A DNA stretch of 64,000 bases from Pseudomonas sp. GV071 (GTDB taxonomy: Bacteria > Pseudomonadota > Gammaproteobacteria > Pseudomonadales > Pseudomonadaceae): positions 492,529 through 556,528 of the forward strand of contig NZ_QAOJ01000002.1 in assembly GCF_003050835.1 (NCBI RefSeq), written 5' to 3'. Of this stretch, positions 26,284-35,603 are shown piece after piece. Position 1 is the stretch's first letter; each line of letters starts with the position of its first letter. A program made the translations under genes and the position numbers. A model generated the notes under the pieces. It ran no database searches and was not told where the DNA came from. It saw only the letters and a list, made by a program, of their open reading frames with translations.

Positions 26284-27114
26284 ATGAGTACCTATGAAGG
26301 CCGTTGGCAGACCGTGAAAGTGGAATTGGACGAGGGCATTGCCTGGGTCATTCTCAATCGGCCGGAAAAGCGCAACGCCATGAGCCCCACCCTCAACCGC
26401 GAAATGGCCGACGTGCTGGAAACCCTCGAGCAGGACGCCGATGCCCGCGTGCTGGTGCTGACTGGCGCCGGTGAGTCGTGGACAGCCGGCATGGACCTCA
26501 AGGAATACTTCCGCGAAGTGGACGCCGGCCCGGAAATTCTCCAGGAGAAAATCCGTCGTGAAGCCTCGTACTGGCAGTGGAAGCTGCTGCGCATGTACAG
26601 CAAGCCGACCATCGCCATGGTCAACGGCTGGTGTTTTGGGGGCGGTTTCAGCCCGCTGGTGGCCTGCGACCTGGCGATCTGCGCCGACGAGGCGACCTTT
26701 GGCCTGTCGGAAATCAACTGGGGCATTCCGCCGGGCAACCTGGTGAGCAAGGCCATGGCCGACACCTGCGGCCACCGCGAATCGCTGTACTACATCATGA
26801 CCGGCAAGACCTTCGGCGGGCAGAAAGCCGCGGCCATGGGCCTGGTCAACCAGAGCGTGCCATTGGCGCAGCTGCGCGAAACCACCGTCGAGTTGGCGAG
26901 AAACCTGCTGGAGAAAAACCCGGTGGTGCTGCGCGCGGCGAAGATCGGTTTCAAGCGCTGCCGCGAACTGACCTGGGAACAGAACGAAGACTACCTGTAC
27001 GCCAAGCTCGACCAGTCGCGCCTGCTGGACACCGAAGGGGGCCGCGAAGAGGGCATGAAACAGTTCCTCGACGACAAGAGCATCAAGCCGGGCCTGCAAA
27101 CCTATAAACGCTGA
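26284..27114 (+). CDS. ech: Ech: p-hydroxycinnamoyl-CoA hydratase/lyase (feruloyl-CoA to vanillin)
   Basis: 276 aa, the length of the P. fluorescens AN103 enzyme. Crotonase fold. It hydrates feruloyl-CoA and cleaves the product to vanillin and acetyl-CoA, also accepting coumaroyl- and caffeoyl-CoA. Residues reported as important in AN103 are at the same numbers: Ser123 (GGGFSPL), Glu143 (LSEINWGIPPG) and Tyr239 (NEDYLYAK). First gene of a tight plus-strand operon: vdh starts 27 bp later and fcs 83 bp after vdh. The promoter and operator lie just upstream. Confidence 0.96.
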   Translation: MSTYEGRWQTVKVELDEGIAWVILNRPEKRNAMSPTLNREMADVLETLEQDADARVLVLTGAGESWTAGMDLKEYFREVDAGPEILQEKIRREASYWQWKLLRMYSKPTIAMVNGWCFGGGFSPLVACDLAICADEATFGLSEINWGIPPGNLVSKAMADTCGHRESLYYIMTGKTFGGQKAAAMGLVNQSVPLAQLRETTVELARNLLEKNPVVLRAAKIGFKRCRELTWEQNEDYLYAKLDQSRLLDTEGGREEGMKQFLDDKSIKPGLQTYKR

Positions 27115-27141
27115 TCTCGCCAATACGTCAGGAGGTGTTCC

Positions 27142-28590
27142 ATGTTCGACGTGCCGTTGTTGATTGCCGGTAATGCGCAGCCTGCGGCCGATGGCCGTAC
27201 GTTTGACCGCCTCAGCCCGTTCACCGGCGAGGTGGTGTCGCGGGTCGCGGCAGCCACTCTGGACGATGCTGACGCGGCCGTCGCTGCCGCGCACGCCGCG
27301 TTCCCGGCCTGGGCTGCACTGGCCCCGGGTGAGCGGCGTTTGCGCTTGCTCAAGGCCGCCGAACTGCTGGAAGCACGCGCGCCGCAATTCATGGCCGCGG
27401 CCAGTGAAACCGGCGCTGCGGCCAACTGGTATGGATTCAATGTGCAGTTGGCCGCCGGCATGTTGCGCGAGGCGGCGGCGATGACCACGCAGATTCTCGG
27501 CGAGGTGATTCCCTCCAATGTGCCTGGCAGTTTTTCCATGGGCCTGCGCCAGCCCTGCGGCGTGGTGCTTGGTATTGCGCCGTGGAATGCGCCAGTGATT
27601 CTCGGCGTGCGCGCCCTGGCCATGCCCCTGGCGTGCGGCAACACCGTGGTGCTCAAAGCCTCCGAAGCCAGCCCGTTTACCCACCGCCTGATCGGCCAGG
27701 TGTTGCACGACGCCGGGCTGGGCGACGGGGTGGTCAACGTGATCTGCAATGCCCCCGAGGACGCCCCCGCCATCGTCGCCCGGTTGATCGCCAACTCGGC
27801 GGTACGGCGGGTGAATTTCACCGGCTCCACCCATGTCGGCCGCATCGTTGCCGAGCTGTGTGCGCGGCAGTTGAAACCGGCGTTGCTGGAGCTGGGTGGC
27901 AAGGCGCCGCTGCTGGTGCTGGAGGACGCCGACCTGGATGCCGCCGTCGCTGCTGCGGCCTTTGGCGCGTACTTCAATCAGGGGCAGATCTGCATGTCCA
28001 CCGAGCGCCTGATTGTCGATGCCAAGGTGGCCGATGCCTTTGTCAGCAAGCTGGCGGCCAAGGTCGCTGAGCTGCGCGCCGGCCCGGCGGAGGATGCCAA
28101 CGCAGTGCTCGGTTCGCTGATCGATGCCGCCGCTGGCGAGCGTATTCAAGCCCTGGTCGACGATGCCCTCGGCAAGGGCGCACGTCTGGCTGCGGGCGGC
28201 GGTTTGCAGGGCAGCATCATGCAGCCGGTGCTGCTCGATGGTGTCACCACCAGCATGCGTTTGTACCGGGAAGAGTCGTTCGGGCCGGTGGCCGTGGTGC
28301 TGCGCGGTGAGGGCGATGAGGCGCTGCTGCGCCTGGCCAATGACTCCGAGTTCGGCCTCGCGGCGGCGATTTTCAGCCGCGACGTGTCGCGCGCTCTGGC
28401 GCTGGCGCAGCGGCTGGAATCGGGCATTTGCCATATCAACGGGCCCACCGTGCATGACGAAGCACAGATGCCGTTTGGCGGGGTGAAGTCCAGCGGGTAC
28501 GGCAGCTTTGGCAGCCGCGCTTCCATCGAACACTTCACCCAATTGCGTTGGATTACGGTGCAGAACGGCCCCCGCCATTACCCGATTTAA
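27142..28590 (+). CDS. vdh: Vdh: vanillin dehydrogenase
   Basis: 482 aa, aldehyde dehydrogenase superfamily. NAD(P)-dependent oxidation of vanillin to vanillate. Signatures: LGIAPWNAPVILG, NFTGSTHVGR, Glu250 in LLELGGKAPL and the catalytic Cys284 in FNQGQICMSTERL. GGAGG lies seven bases before the ATG. Its place between ech and fcs identifies the substrate better than the sequence alone. Vanillate demethylase is not in the window. Confidence 0.93.
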   Translation: MFDVPLLIAGNAQPAADGRTFDRLSPFTGEVVSRVAAATLDDADAAVAAAHAAFPAWAALAPGERRLRLLKAAELLEARAPQFMAAASETGAAANWYGFNVQLAAGMLREAAAMTTQILGEVIPSNVPGSFSMGLRQPCGVVLGIAPWNAPVILGVRALAMPLACGNTVVLKASEASPFTHRLIGQVLHDAGLGDGVVNVICNAPEDAPAIVARLIANSAVRRVNFTGSTHVGRIVAELCARQLKPALLELGGKAPLLVLEDADLDAAVAAAAFGAYFNQGQICMSTERLIVDAKVADAFVSKLAAKVAELRAGPAEDANAVLGSLIDAAAGERIQALVDDALGKGARLAAGGGLQGSIMQPVLLDGVTTSMRLYREESFGPVAVVLRGEGDEALLRLANDSEFGLAAAIFSRDVSRALALAQRLESGICHINGPTVHDEAQMPFGGVKSSGYGSFGSRASIEHFTQLRWITVQNGPRHYPI

Positions 28591-28673
28591 ATCGCATCCG
28601 ATCTGACAGCAGCACCCGGCATAACAAGAACAATGCAGCGCCCCCATGCGGGCGCCGGACAGAGGAAAGGCAC

Positions 28674-30548
28674 GTGAATGGAGATCAAGTAGCAAGCCAC
28701 GCTGACCCCGTGGTGCGCTATCGCGAAGTGGCTGTCGGCAGCCCGGGGGTGGCCATCACCCCGCGCGCCGACGGCACGATTTACCTGAGCCCGCAGGAAC
28801 CCCTGCAACCCTTGCCCGCGCGGTTACTCGACCGCCTGGTGCACTGGGCACAGGTTAAACCGCAGGCAGTTTTTGCCGCCCAGCGTGGCGCCGACGGCCA
28901 GTGGCAAACCCTGAGTTATGGCGCGATGTTGGCCAGCGTGCGCGCCATCGGTCAGGCCTTGTTGAGCTACGACCTGAGCGCGCAGCGGCCGCTGGTGATT
29001 CTTTCCGGCAACGACCTGGACCACCTGCAACTGGCGTTCGCCGCGCAGTATGTCGGCGTGCCGTATTGCCCGGTGTCGCCGGCCTATGCGCTGCTCTCGC
29101 AAGACCTGGAAAAGCTCCGGCATATTTTCAGCCTGCTGCAGCCCGGCCTGGTGTTTGCCGCTGACGCGCAGCCGTTTCAGCGCGCCATCGAGCAGCTGCT
29201 ACCGGCGGACGTGCCCCTGCTGTTCAGCCGTGGCGAGCTGCCCGGTCGCCACAGCCGTGCGTTGGCCGAGCTGCTCGATACGGCCAGCGTCGAGGCCGCC
29301 GATCTGGCGTTCGAGGCCACCGGCCCGGACACCATCGCCAAGTTCCTGTTCACCTCCGGCTCCACCAAGTTGCCGAAGGCGGTGCCCACCACCCAACGCA
29401 TGCTCTGCGCCAACCAGCAGATGCTATTGCAGACCTTTCCCGAGTTCGCCCGCCAGCCGCCGGTGCTGGTCGACTGGCTGCCGTGGAACCACACCTTTGG
29501 CGGCAGCCATAACGTTGGCATCGTGCTCTACAACGGCGGCAGCCTGTACATCGACAACGGCAAGCCGACGCCACAAGGCATGGCCGAAACGTTGCGCAAC
29601 CTCAAGGACATCTCGCCCACCGCCTACCTCACCGTGCCCAAAGGCTGGGAAGAATTGGTGTCGGCGTTGGAGCAGGACGGCGAATTGCGTGCGCGCTTTT
29701 TTGCCAAGGTCACGCTGTTTTTCTTTGCCGCCGCCGGCCTCTCGCAAAGCATCTGGGACCGCCTCGACAAGGTCGCCGAGCAGCACTGCGGCGAGCGCAT
29801 CCGCATGATGGCGGGCTTGGGCATGACCGAGGCGTCGCCGTCCTGCACCTTCACCACCGGGCCGCTAGCCGTGGCCGGTTACGTCGGCCTACCGGCGCCC
29901 GGCTGCGAGATCAAACTGGTGCCGGTGGACGGCAAGCTGGAAGCGCGTTTCCGTGGCCCGCACATCATGGCCGGCTATTGGGGTTCGCCGCAGCAAACCC
30001 TGGAGGCGTTCGACGCCGAGGGCTACTACCGCTCCGGTGATGCGCTGAAATTTGCCGACCCGCAGCAGCCGCATTTGGGGTTGATGTTCGACGGGCGAAT
30101 TGCCGAGGACTTCAAATTGTCCTCGGGGGTGTTCGTCAGCGTCGGCCCGCTGCGCAACCGCGCGGTGCTGGATGGTGCGCCCTATGTGCAGGACGTGGTG
30201 GTGGCTGGGCCGGACCGCGAGTGCCTGGGCCTGCTGGTGTTTCCGCGCCTGGCGGATTGCCGGGCACTGGCCGGTTTGCCGGCGGCAGCGGGCGATGCCC
30301 AGGTGCTGGCCCATGAGCGGGTGCGCGGCTGGTTCGCCGCCTGGCTGCAGCGCCTCAACCGTCAGGCCACCGGCAATGCCACGCGCCTGGAATGGATCTG
30401 CCTGTTGAGCGAGCCGCCGTCGATCGACCGTGGCGAAATCACTGACAAAGGCTCGATCAACCAGCGGGCGGTGTTGCAGCACCGCAGCGCGCTGGTGGAA
30501 GCGCTGTACCGCGGCCAGGCGATCCAGATCATTCGCGCCCAGGCCTGA
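28674..30548 (+). CDS. fcs: Fcs: feruloyl-CoA synthetase
   Basis: 624 aa, ANL superfamily acyl-CoA ligase. It activates ferulate and other hydroxycinnamates with ATP and CoA. AMP-binding motifs: FLFTSGSTKLPKAVP, the MAGLGMTEASP block and the hinge/ribose motif YYRSGDALKF followed by DGRIAEDFKLSSG. Its length and the unusual Lys-Leu in the P-loop (STKLPKA) fit the Fcs branch. GTG at 28674 has AGGA seven bases upstream. The frame is open further left, even overlapping vdh, but those residues show no family character. Confidence 0.94.
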   Translation: MNGDQVASHADPVVRYREVAVGSPGVAITPRADGTIYLSPQEPLQPLPARLLDRLVHWAQVKPQAVFAAQRGADGQWQTLSYGAMLASVRAIGQALLSYDLSAQRPLVILSGNDLDHLQLAFAAQYVGVPYCPVSPAYALLSQDLEKLRHIFSLLQPGLVFAADAQPFQRAIEQLLPADVPLLFSRGELPGRHSRALAELLDTASVEAADLAFEATGPDTIAKFLFTSGSTKLPKAVPTTQRMLCANQQMLLQTFPEFARQPPVLVDWLPWNHTFGGSHNVGIVLYNGGSLYIDNGKPTPQGMAETLRNLKDISPTAYLTVPKGWEELVSALEQDGELRARFFAKVTLFFFAAAGLSQSIWDRLDKVAEQHCGERIRMMAGLGMTEASPSCTFTTGPLAVAGYVGLPAPGCEIKLVPVDGKLEARFRGPHIMAGYWGSPQQTLEAFDAEGYYRSGDALKFADPQQPHLGLMFDGRIAEDFKLSSGVFVSVGPLRNRAVLDGAPYVQDVVVAGPDRECLGLLVFPRLADCRALAGLPAAAGDAQVLAHERVRGWFAAWLQRLNRQATGNATRLEWICLLSEPPSIDRGEITDKGSINQRAVLQHRSALVEALYRGQAIQIIRAQA

Positions 30549-30610
30549 GCTATTCCCGCCCCTGCGCCAACGCAGGGGCGCGGCACACAACAATAACAAT
30601 CGAGGTTCAC

Positions 30611-31801
30611 ATGCCCACTTCCTACGCGCAGACCGACGCGTCGCTGCGCACCATCGCCCTGTGTTTTATCGTCGCCATGCTCGAAGGCCTGGACTTGCAA
30701 GCGGTCGGCGTCGCCGCGCCAGCCATGGCGCAGAGCTTCAACCTGAGTTCAGCCTCCCTGGGCTGGGTGTTCAGTGCCGGACTGTTCGGCCTGTTGCCCG
30801 GTGCGGTGTTTGGCGGCTGGCTGGCCGACCGCTTTGGCCGCAAGAGCGTGCTGATTGCCGCCGTGGTGTTGTTCGGCGCGTTCTCCCTGCTCACCGCCCA
30901 TAGCGCGAGTTATGAACAGCTGCTGGCCGCGCGGCTGGTCACCGGCCTGGGCATGGGCGCGGCGTTGCCGATTCTGATCGCCTTGTCGTCGGAAGTGGCC
31001 AGCCCAGGTTTGCGCAACCTGGCCGTCAGCCTGACCTACTGCGGGGTGCCGCTGGGAGGCGCCGTCGCGGCCTTGATCGGGATCTTTTCGGTCAGCGGCG
31101 ATTGGCGTTTGGTGTTCTACGTCGGCGGCGTGGCGCCCCTGGTGATTGCCCTGTTGTTGCTGCGCTGGCTGCCCACTCCCGCGGTGCGCCAGGGGCAGGC
31201 GGTGCCATTGGGCAGCATCGCCCAGGAGCTGCTGGGCCAACGTCGAGGCCTGTCTACCCTGCTGTTGTGGGGCGCCTGTTTCTGCACCCTGACCATTCTC
31301 TACATGCTGCTCAACTGGCTGCCGACCTTGCTGATCCAACGCGGTTTGAGCCGTCTGGATACCGCCACCATTCAGGTGCTGTTCAACATCGGTGGCGTCG
31401 CCGGCTCGTTGCTGGCCGGGCGGTTGATGGACCAGGGCAAAGCGCTGTTGGCGGTGCTCCTGGCCTACGCCGGCATGCTAGCGGCGTTGCTGGCGCTGGG
31501 CACCACCGAGCAGCTTCAGGGTTTGTACGCCGCCGGCCTGGCGGCGGGTGCCTGCGCCGTTGGTGGGCAGTTGATTTTGTATGCGCTGGCGCCACGTCTT
31601 TACCCCGCCCAGGTGCGCGCCACCGGCGTGGGTGTGGCGGTCGCGGTCGGGCGCTTGGGCTCCATGAGTGGGCCGTTGGCCGCCGGGCAATTGCTAGCGG
31701 CGGGGGCAGGGGTCAGCGGTTTGCTGCTGGCGGCCTCACCCCTGGTGGCGATTGCCGCCTGTGCTGCTGCGGTTTTGCTCAAGCGTGACCACAACGCCTG
31801 A
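30611..31801 (+). CDS. MFS permease, aromatic acid:H+ symporter family (MhpT-like)
   Basis: 396 aa, 12 predicted transmembrane helices. The N-terminus (IALCFIVAMLEGLDLQAVGVAAPAMAQ) and GALPILIALSSE-type motifs closely resemble MhpT-like AAHS transporters. The MFS motif GGWLADRFGRKS lies between TM2 and TM3. Placed 62 bp behind fcs and followed by a strong palindrome, it probably imports ferulate or another hydroxycinnamate and ends the operon. Confidence 0.88.
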   Translation: MPTSYAQTDASLRTIALCFIVAMLEGLDLQAVGVAAPAMAQSFNLSSASLGWVFSAGLFGLLPGAVFGGWLADRFGRKSVLIAAVVLFGAFSLLTAHSASYEQLLAARLVTGLGMGAALPILIALSSEVASPGLRNLAVSLTYCGVPLGGAVAALIGIFSVSGDWRLVFYVGGVAPLVIALLLLRWLPTPAVRQGQAVPLGSIAQELLGQRRGLSTLLLWGACFCTLTILYMLLNWLPTLLIQRGLSRLDTATIQVLFNIGGVAGSLLAGRLMDQGKALLAVLLAYAGMLAALLALGTTEQLQGLYAAGLAAGACAVGGQLILYALAPRLYPAQVRATGVGVAVAVGRLGSMSGPLAAGQLLAAGAGVSGLLLAASPLVAIAACAAAVLLKRDHNA

Positions 31802-31828
31802 TTCCTGAGTATCTGATGGGTACAGCAA

Positions 31829-31900
31829 AAAGCATCGCGGCTGAAGCCGCTCCCACAAACAACTCGATCCTTGTGGGAGCGGCTTCAGCCGCGATGCTTT
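31829..31900. repeat. REP pair forming a 30-bp perfect hairpin
   Basis: Arms 31829-31858 and 31871-31900 are perfect reverse complements over 30 bp, separated by 12 nt. Both contain the Pseudomonas REP core GCGGCTGAAGCCGCTCC. It lies between the convergent MFS and DUF3237 genes, where it can stabilise or terminate both messages. Confidence 0.92.
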
Positions 31901-31942
31901 GGGGGAAAAGGGCACACCGCAAGGGTGTGCCCGGTACGCGGG

Positions 31943-32548
31943 TTACACTCCGTCCATGCGGTACACGCTGATCAACACTTCATGCTCGCTCACCCCATCA
32001 ATGGTGCCGACGAAGATGTAGTCGTTCATCCACGCATGCTTACCCGGTTGAGTCTTGAACGCAGGCACGGTGCGGCAGTAGAAGTCGGTTTCTTTCATGT
32101 CCTTGAGCTCCAGGCCTTTGGCTTTTTTCGCCAGGCCGGATTCGTTCAGGCGCCAGATGCCGGCGTTGTCGATGATGATGATCTGACCGTCATCGGTCTT
32201 CAGCCGATACAGGGCGTTGATGCGGGTAACGCCGTCCTCGCGCATCACCGACATGTCCGCACCGCCGGGCACCACGGTGCCTTTCATGGCGCTGCCGTCG
32301 ATGTCTTTGCCAACAAAGGTGCCGCCGACAATCGGGTAGTTCAGGCGCAGGCCATCCGGGCCTTTGCCCATCTCTTCACGTTGGCCGAGCTGCACGTTGA
32401 TTTGCAAAACCAGGTCGTCGGTCAGGCGGTTGGGGATCTTCTCCTTCAGCTCGTTGGCCTGGGTTGGCGGCAACCAGGCTGTAGTCATGGCCAGGCAGAG
32501 AGCGCCGAACAGGCGCAGGGTGTTGCGGTGGGTGTTTAGTACATTCAT
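31943..32548 (-). CDS. DUF3237-family exported protein (paralogue 1)
   Basis: 201 aa with a signal peptide (cleavage near TQANE), so periplasmic. DUF3237 pattern: LQINVQLGQ, RLNYPIVGGTFVG, GTVVPGGADMSVMREDG, DFYCRTVPAF and DYIFVGTI. The family forms small barrels of unknown activity and often sits in aromatic or steroid degradation loci. It is the last gene of the minus-strand set. A second DUF3237 protein of the same set (35604-36065) has no signal peptide, so one copy acts outside and one inside the cytoplasm. Confidence 0.85.
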   Translation of the reverse strand: MNVLNTHRNTLRLFGALCLAMTTAWLPPTQANELKEKIPNRLTDDLVLQINVQLGQREEMGKGPDGLRLNYPIVGGTFVGKDIDGSAMKGTVVPGGADMSVMREDGVTRINALYRLKTDDGQIIIIDNAGIWRLNESGLAKKAKGLELKDMKETDFYCRTVPAFKTQPGKHAWMNDYIFVGTIDGVSEHEVLISVYRMDGV

Positions 32549-32615
32549 TCGTGCAGTCTCGAATCTCGATGGGAAGCCACCCCGCGCCAGGCGGGGGTGG
32601 CGTTGTATTAACGCA

Positions 32616-34487
32616 TCAGAGCGGGCGGCTGAAGGCCGACAGCGGGTTGTGGCGACAGGGCTGCTTGAGCAGCGTGTCGCAGGCTGGCAGCGCTTGCGGC
32701 GCGGTTACACCGGTCAGCTCGCCCAGTACCAGGCGCGAGGGGTGCTGCGCGTCGTGGTACACACTGTTGCGGCTCTGCAGCGAGTAGTAGGCGAAACCGT
32801 AGCCACCGGTGCGCGAAGGCGCGTCGATCCAGATGCGCAGCTTGGACCCCTTGCGGAACGGGTGGGAGAACGGTGGAATTTCCACGCGGCCCAGGGCTGG
32901 TACGTTCGGCAGCATCGGCTGGATGGCATCCGGCTCGTCGACCAGCCAAGGGCGCAGTTCGGTGGACTTGCTCTCGTCCAGCTTGCGATTGGACATGCGC
33001 AGCCAGCCACGTTGGACGAATACTTCCTTGTCGTCCGGGCGCACCTCGGTGATGGTCACCTGCACGTCCGTATCAGGCGCCAGGAAGGTGGACAGCCAGA
33101 TATCTGCGCTGGCGGTGCCGTAGCTGAGGAAGTCACGCTCAAACGGCGCGCTGGTGTAGGCCAGGCTGCCCTGTTTCCACAGCGGATGCTGCCAGCCCCA
33201 GGCGTTGTCCTTGAGGTAGGTGTTCACGTCCGGGCCGGGGATCGGGTAGAGGTAGGCGTCCGGCTTGCCGCTGCCTTGGCCGCCCTCGATCAGCTCGCCG
33301 TCTTCGCTCAAGGCGAAGCTCACCGGCTTGACCGCAAGCGGGTAGTGGTCGCGCTCGATGGTCCAGCCAGGGTTCGCCGTCTCGTTCGGTTGATGGCGAC
33401 CTTCGCGGACATCAGCCACCGTCTCTTGCCAAATTTCCAGACGCTTGGTGCTCTCGAAACCGTTCTGCTCACCTTTCACGAAATGGTCGAGGAAGGGATA
33501 CAGCTTCTCCTTGCGGAAGTGCTCCGACTCGTAGAGGTTGTGGCCGCCGCTCGACTGCACCATCCACAACAGTTTCGGGTCAAGGCGTTCCTGGTAGTAG
33601 CCTTCGCGGGCCAGTACCGCTTCGTCCTGCCAGCTCTGCATGGACAGCACCGGCACCTGCACCTCGTTGGCACGATTGCGCGGCTCGCGTTGCTTGGTCC
33701 ACTCATCGCGCAGCGGGTGGCGAATCAGGTTGTACATCAGCGAGGAGCTGACCACTTTCGCCTTGTTCGCTTCGACCTGGGCCAGGCAGCGTTTGTCCTT
33801 CTCTGTTTCGGCGCTGGCCTTGACCGCGTCCCAGCGCATGTCGACGAACCAGTGCCAGGTCGTGGTGAACTCCTGGTTGGGCACGCCACCCGGGGCCCAG
33901 CTGTCGCTACGCGGGTCACCGAGGATCATGCCTGGAGCAATGGCCTTGAGCCCTTTGGGGCGTTCGGTGGCGGTCATCAGCTGCGACATGCCGGCCCAGG
34001 ACCAGCCGAACATGCCGACACTACCGTTGGACCAACTCTGCTGCGCTGCGAACTCCACGGCACTGCGACCGTCGGTGCCGTACTGTGGCCCGAGGAAGTC
34101 GAAGGTGCCCTGTGAACAGCCGGTGCCACGGGCCTGTACGCCCATCACGGCGTAGCCGCGCTCGACCAGGTCCTTGTCCATTGCGACCGAGAAGGTCTCG
34201 TTGTCGGCCAGGTAAGCCGAGCCACCGATGCTGCCGGAGTCGTAGCCGCTGTAGCGGATCAAGACGGGGAATTTGCCTGCGCCCTTGGGCAGCAGTACCG
34301 AGTAGCGCAACTCGGTGCCATCGGCTGCGGTGATATAGCCGGTAACGCGCTTGCTCCAGAAGGCCTGGAAGCTGCGATCGGCAGGCGGCGGACCTTCCAT
34401 CGGTGGTTGGGTGTTACAGCCGGCCATCAGCAACGCGGCGCAGAGGGCGCATAGGCCAAGGGCATGCTTGATAGGGGGGATCTGCAT
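32616..34487 (-). CDS. CocE/NonD-family hydrolase, lipoprotein
   Basis: 623 aa. A lipobox LMAGC places the lipidated Cys at residue 24. An S15/CocE alpha/beta hydrolase domain follows with nucleophile Ser163 in GMFGWSWAGMSQ, then the C-terminal jelly-roll domain of X-Pro dipeptidyl-peptidase-like enzymes (ADIWLSTFLAPDTDVQVTI). The family cleaves esters, including cocaine, and acyl or peptide bonds. Anchored in the envelope, it would act on substrate in the periplasm or at the surface. It sits between the porin and DUF3237 genes. Substrate unknown. Confidence 0.87.
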   Translation of the reverse strand: MQIPPIKHALGLCALCAALLMAGCNTQPPMEGPPPADRSFQAFWSKRVTGYITAADGTELRYSVLLPKGAGKFPVLIRYSGYDSGSIGGSAYLADNETFSVAMDKDLVERGYAVMGVQARGTGCSQGTFDFLGPQYGTDGRSAVEFAAQQSWSNGSVGMFGWSWAGMSQLMTATERPKGLKAIAPGMILGDPRSDSWAPGGVPNQEFTTTWHWFVDMRWDAVKASAETEKDKRCLAQVEANKAKVVSSSLMYNLIRHPLRDEWTKQREPRNRANEVQVPVLSMQSWQDEAVLAREGYYQERLDPKLLWMVQSSGGHNLYESEHFRKEKLYPFLDHFVKGEQNGFESTKRLEIWQETVADVREGRHQPNETANPGWTIERDHYPLAVKPVSFALSEDGELIEGGQGSGKPDAYLYPIPGPDVNTYLKDNAWGWQHPLWKQGSLAYTSAPFERDFLSYGTASADIWLSTFLAPDTDVQVTITEVRPDDKEVFVQRGWLRMSNRKLDESKSTELRPWLVDEPDAIQPMLPNVPALGRVEIPPFSHPFRKGSKLRIWIDAPSRTGGYGFAYYSLQSRNSVYHDAQHPSRLVLGELTGVTAPQALPACDTLLKQPCRHNPLSAFSRPL

Positions 34488-34553
34488 AACTGAACCTCAG
34501 TATTGGCTAGGTATTCTCTAGGTCTGGACGGCAGAAATGTCTGCCGCTACGAG

Positions 34554-35396
34554 TCAGAAATTCTTCATCGCCGAGAACACGACGGTGGCCTGGCAGTCGC
34601 CGCCCTTGCCGAAGTTGTTCTGGCACTCGGCCTTGGACAGGTCGGTGTCGATGTAGGCGGCCTTCCACTCCAAGTCCCACATGCGCTTGGTCAGGGATAC
34701 GCCCCAGTCGCTGTAGCCACTACGGGTGTTGCCACTGCCCGAGCGCCAGGCGTTTTCGTCAGGCGTCCAGGTGTGGCCGTAGCGCACGTTCAGTTTGGTG
34801 GCATAGGGCAGGTAGAAGTCGTACTCAGCCCAGCCGATGGTGCGGTGCGGGTCACGCTCGGGAATGAGGCCTGGCAGTTGTACCCATGGCGGGATCTGGC
34901 CGGCTGCCTGGGCCGCATGTGCAGCAGCAATGTCCTTGTTGGCATCGTCGACCGGTTTGGGTGTCTGCAGGTCCCAGGCGTACTTCACGCCGACGGTGGC
35001 CTGGCGGTAGCTGAGGGTGCCGATGAACTCGTCGAAGTTGATCCAGCTGTCGCCGGGGTACTCGTAGCGGATGTAGGTCAGCGAGTAACGGGTGTCCTCG
35101 GTGATCGGCCGGCCAATGCCGACGTAGTAGCCCATCTCGCGGTTGGCCTCGGTGTCCATGTCGACGGATACACCGTAGGCGCCTAAGTACAGGCCGCTCG
35201 GCTTGTGCACCAGGGTAGCGTTGCCTTGGTAGACGGGGGCGCCGCCCATGTTCAGTGAGAGACCTCCCACGCGCCAGTCGCTGGCGATACCAAGGTTGAT
35301 GTCCAGCATGGTCTCCGGGGTCAAGTCGACGGCCTGAGCACAGAGGGAGAGGGCGAGCAGGCTGCCGGCCAACCCCCGGGTTGCAATCTTGTTCAT
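34554..35396 (-). CDS. TorF-family putative porin
   Basis: 280 aa, signal peptide with cleavage near AQAVDL. The mature protein alternates as a beta barrel and ends in Phe (SAMKNF), typical of an outer-membrane protein. It resembles the TorF/Gcw_chp family (LGIASDWRVGGLSLNMGGAPVYQGNATLVH). It probably lets the substrate of the neighbouring hydrolases cross the outer membrane. GGAGCAGAAG precedes the ATG. A 207-bp gap separates it from the gene upstream, so it may have its own promoter; that gap contains an imperfect CACTTTTC/GAAAAGTG inverted repeat. Confidence 0.78.
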   Translation of the reverse strand: MNKIATRGLAGSLLALSLCAQAVDLTPETMLDINLGIASDWRVGGLSLNMGGAPVYQGNATLVHKPSGLYLGAYGVSVDMDTEANREMGYYVGIGRPITEDTRYSLTYIRYEYPGDSWINFDEFIGTLSYRQATVGVKYAWDLQTPKPVDDANKDIAAAHAAQAAGQIPPWVQLPGLIPERDPHRTIGWAEYDFYLPYATKLNVRYGHTWTPDENAWRSGSGNTRSGYSDWGVSLTKRMWDLEWKAAYIDTDLSKAECQNNFGKGGDCQATVVFSAMKNF

Positions 35397-35603
35397 GTAC
35401 TTCTGCTCCGTTGTTCTGATTTATTTGGCAGAGAAGAGGTCGATCTGCTTTTTCTTGTTATTTGCCTGCTCACTTTTCCGGGCATGACAAGGCCCTGGCT
35501 CGTGCGCAGGCGAACCGAAAAGTGGCTGAGGCTTGGTGTTGTCAGGTGCTGGTGAGGTGGTTGGCTAGAACGATTCTGGTTGTGCGTGGTTCTCCTTGCT
35601 GGG

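Noticed and set aside
26260..28695. A long minus-strand open frame opposite ech and vdh
   Set aside because: Antisense by-product of high GC codon use. The plus strand carries intact catalytic residues of both enzymes.
32364..34115. Plus-strand open frame opposite the CocE-type gene
   Set aside because: Low-complexity antisense translation. The minus-strand protein has a lipobox and nucleophile motif.
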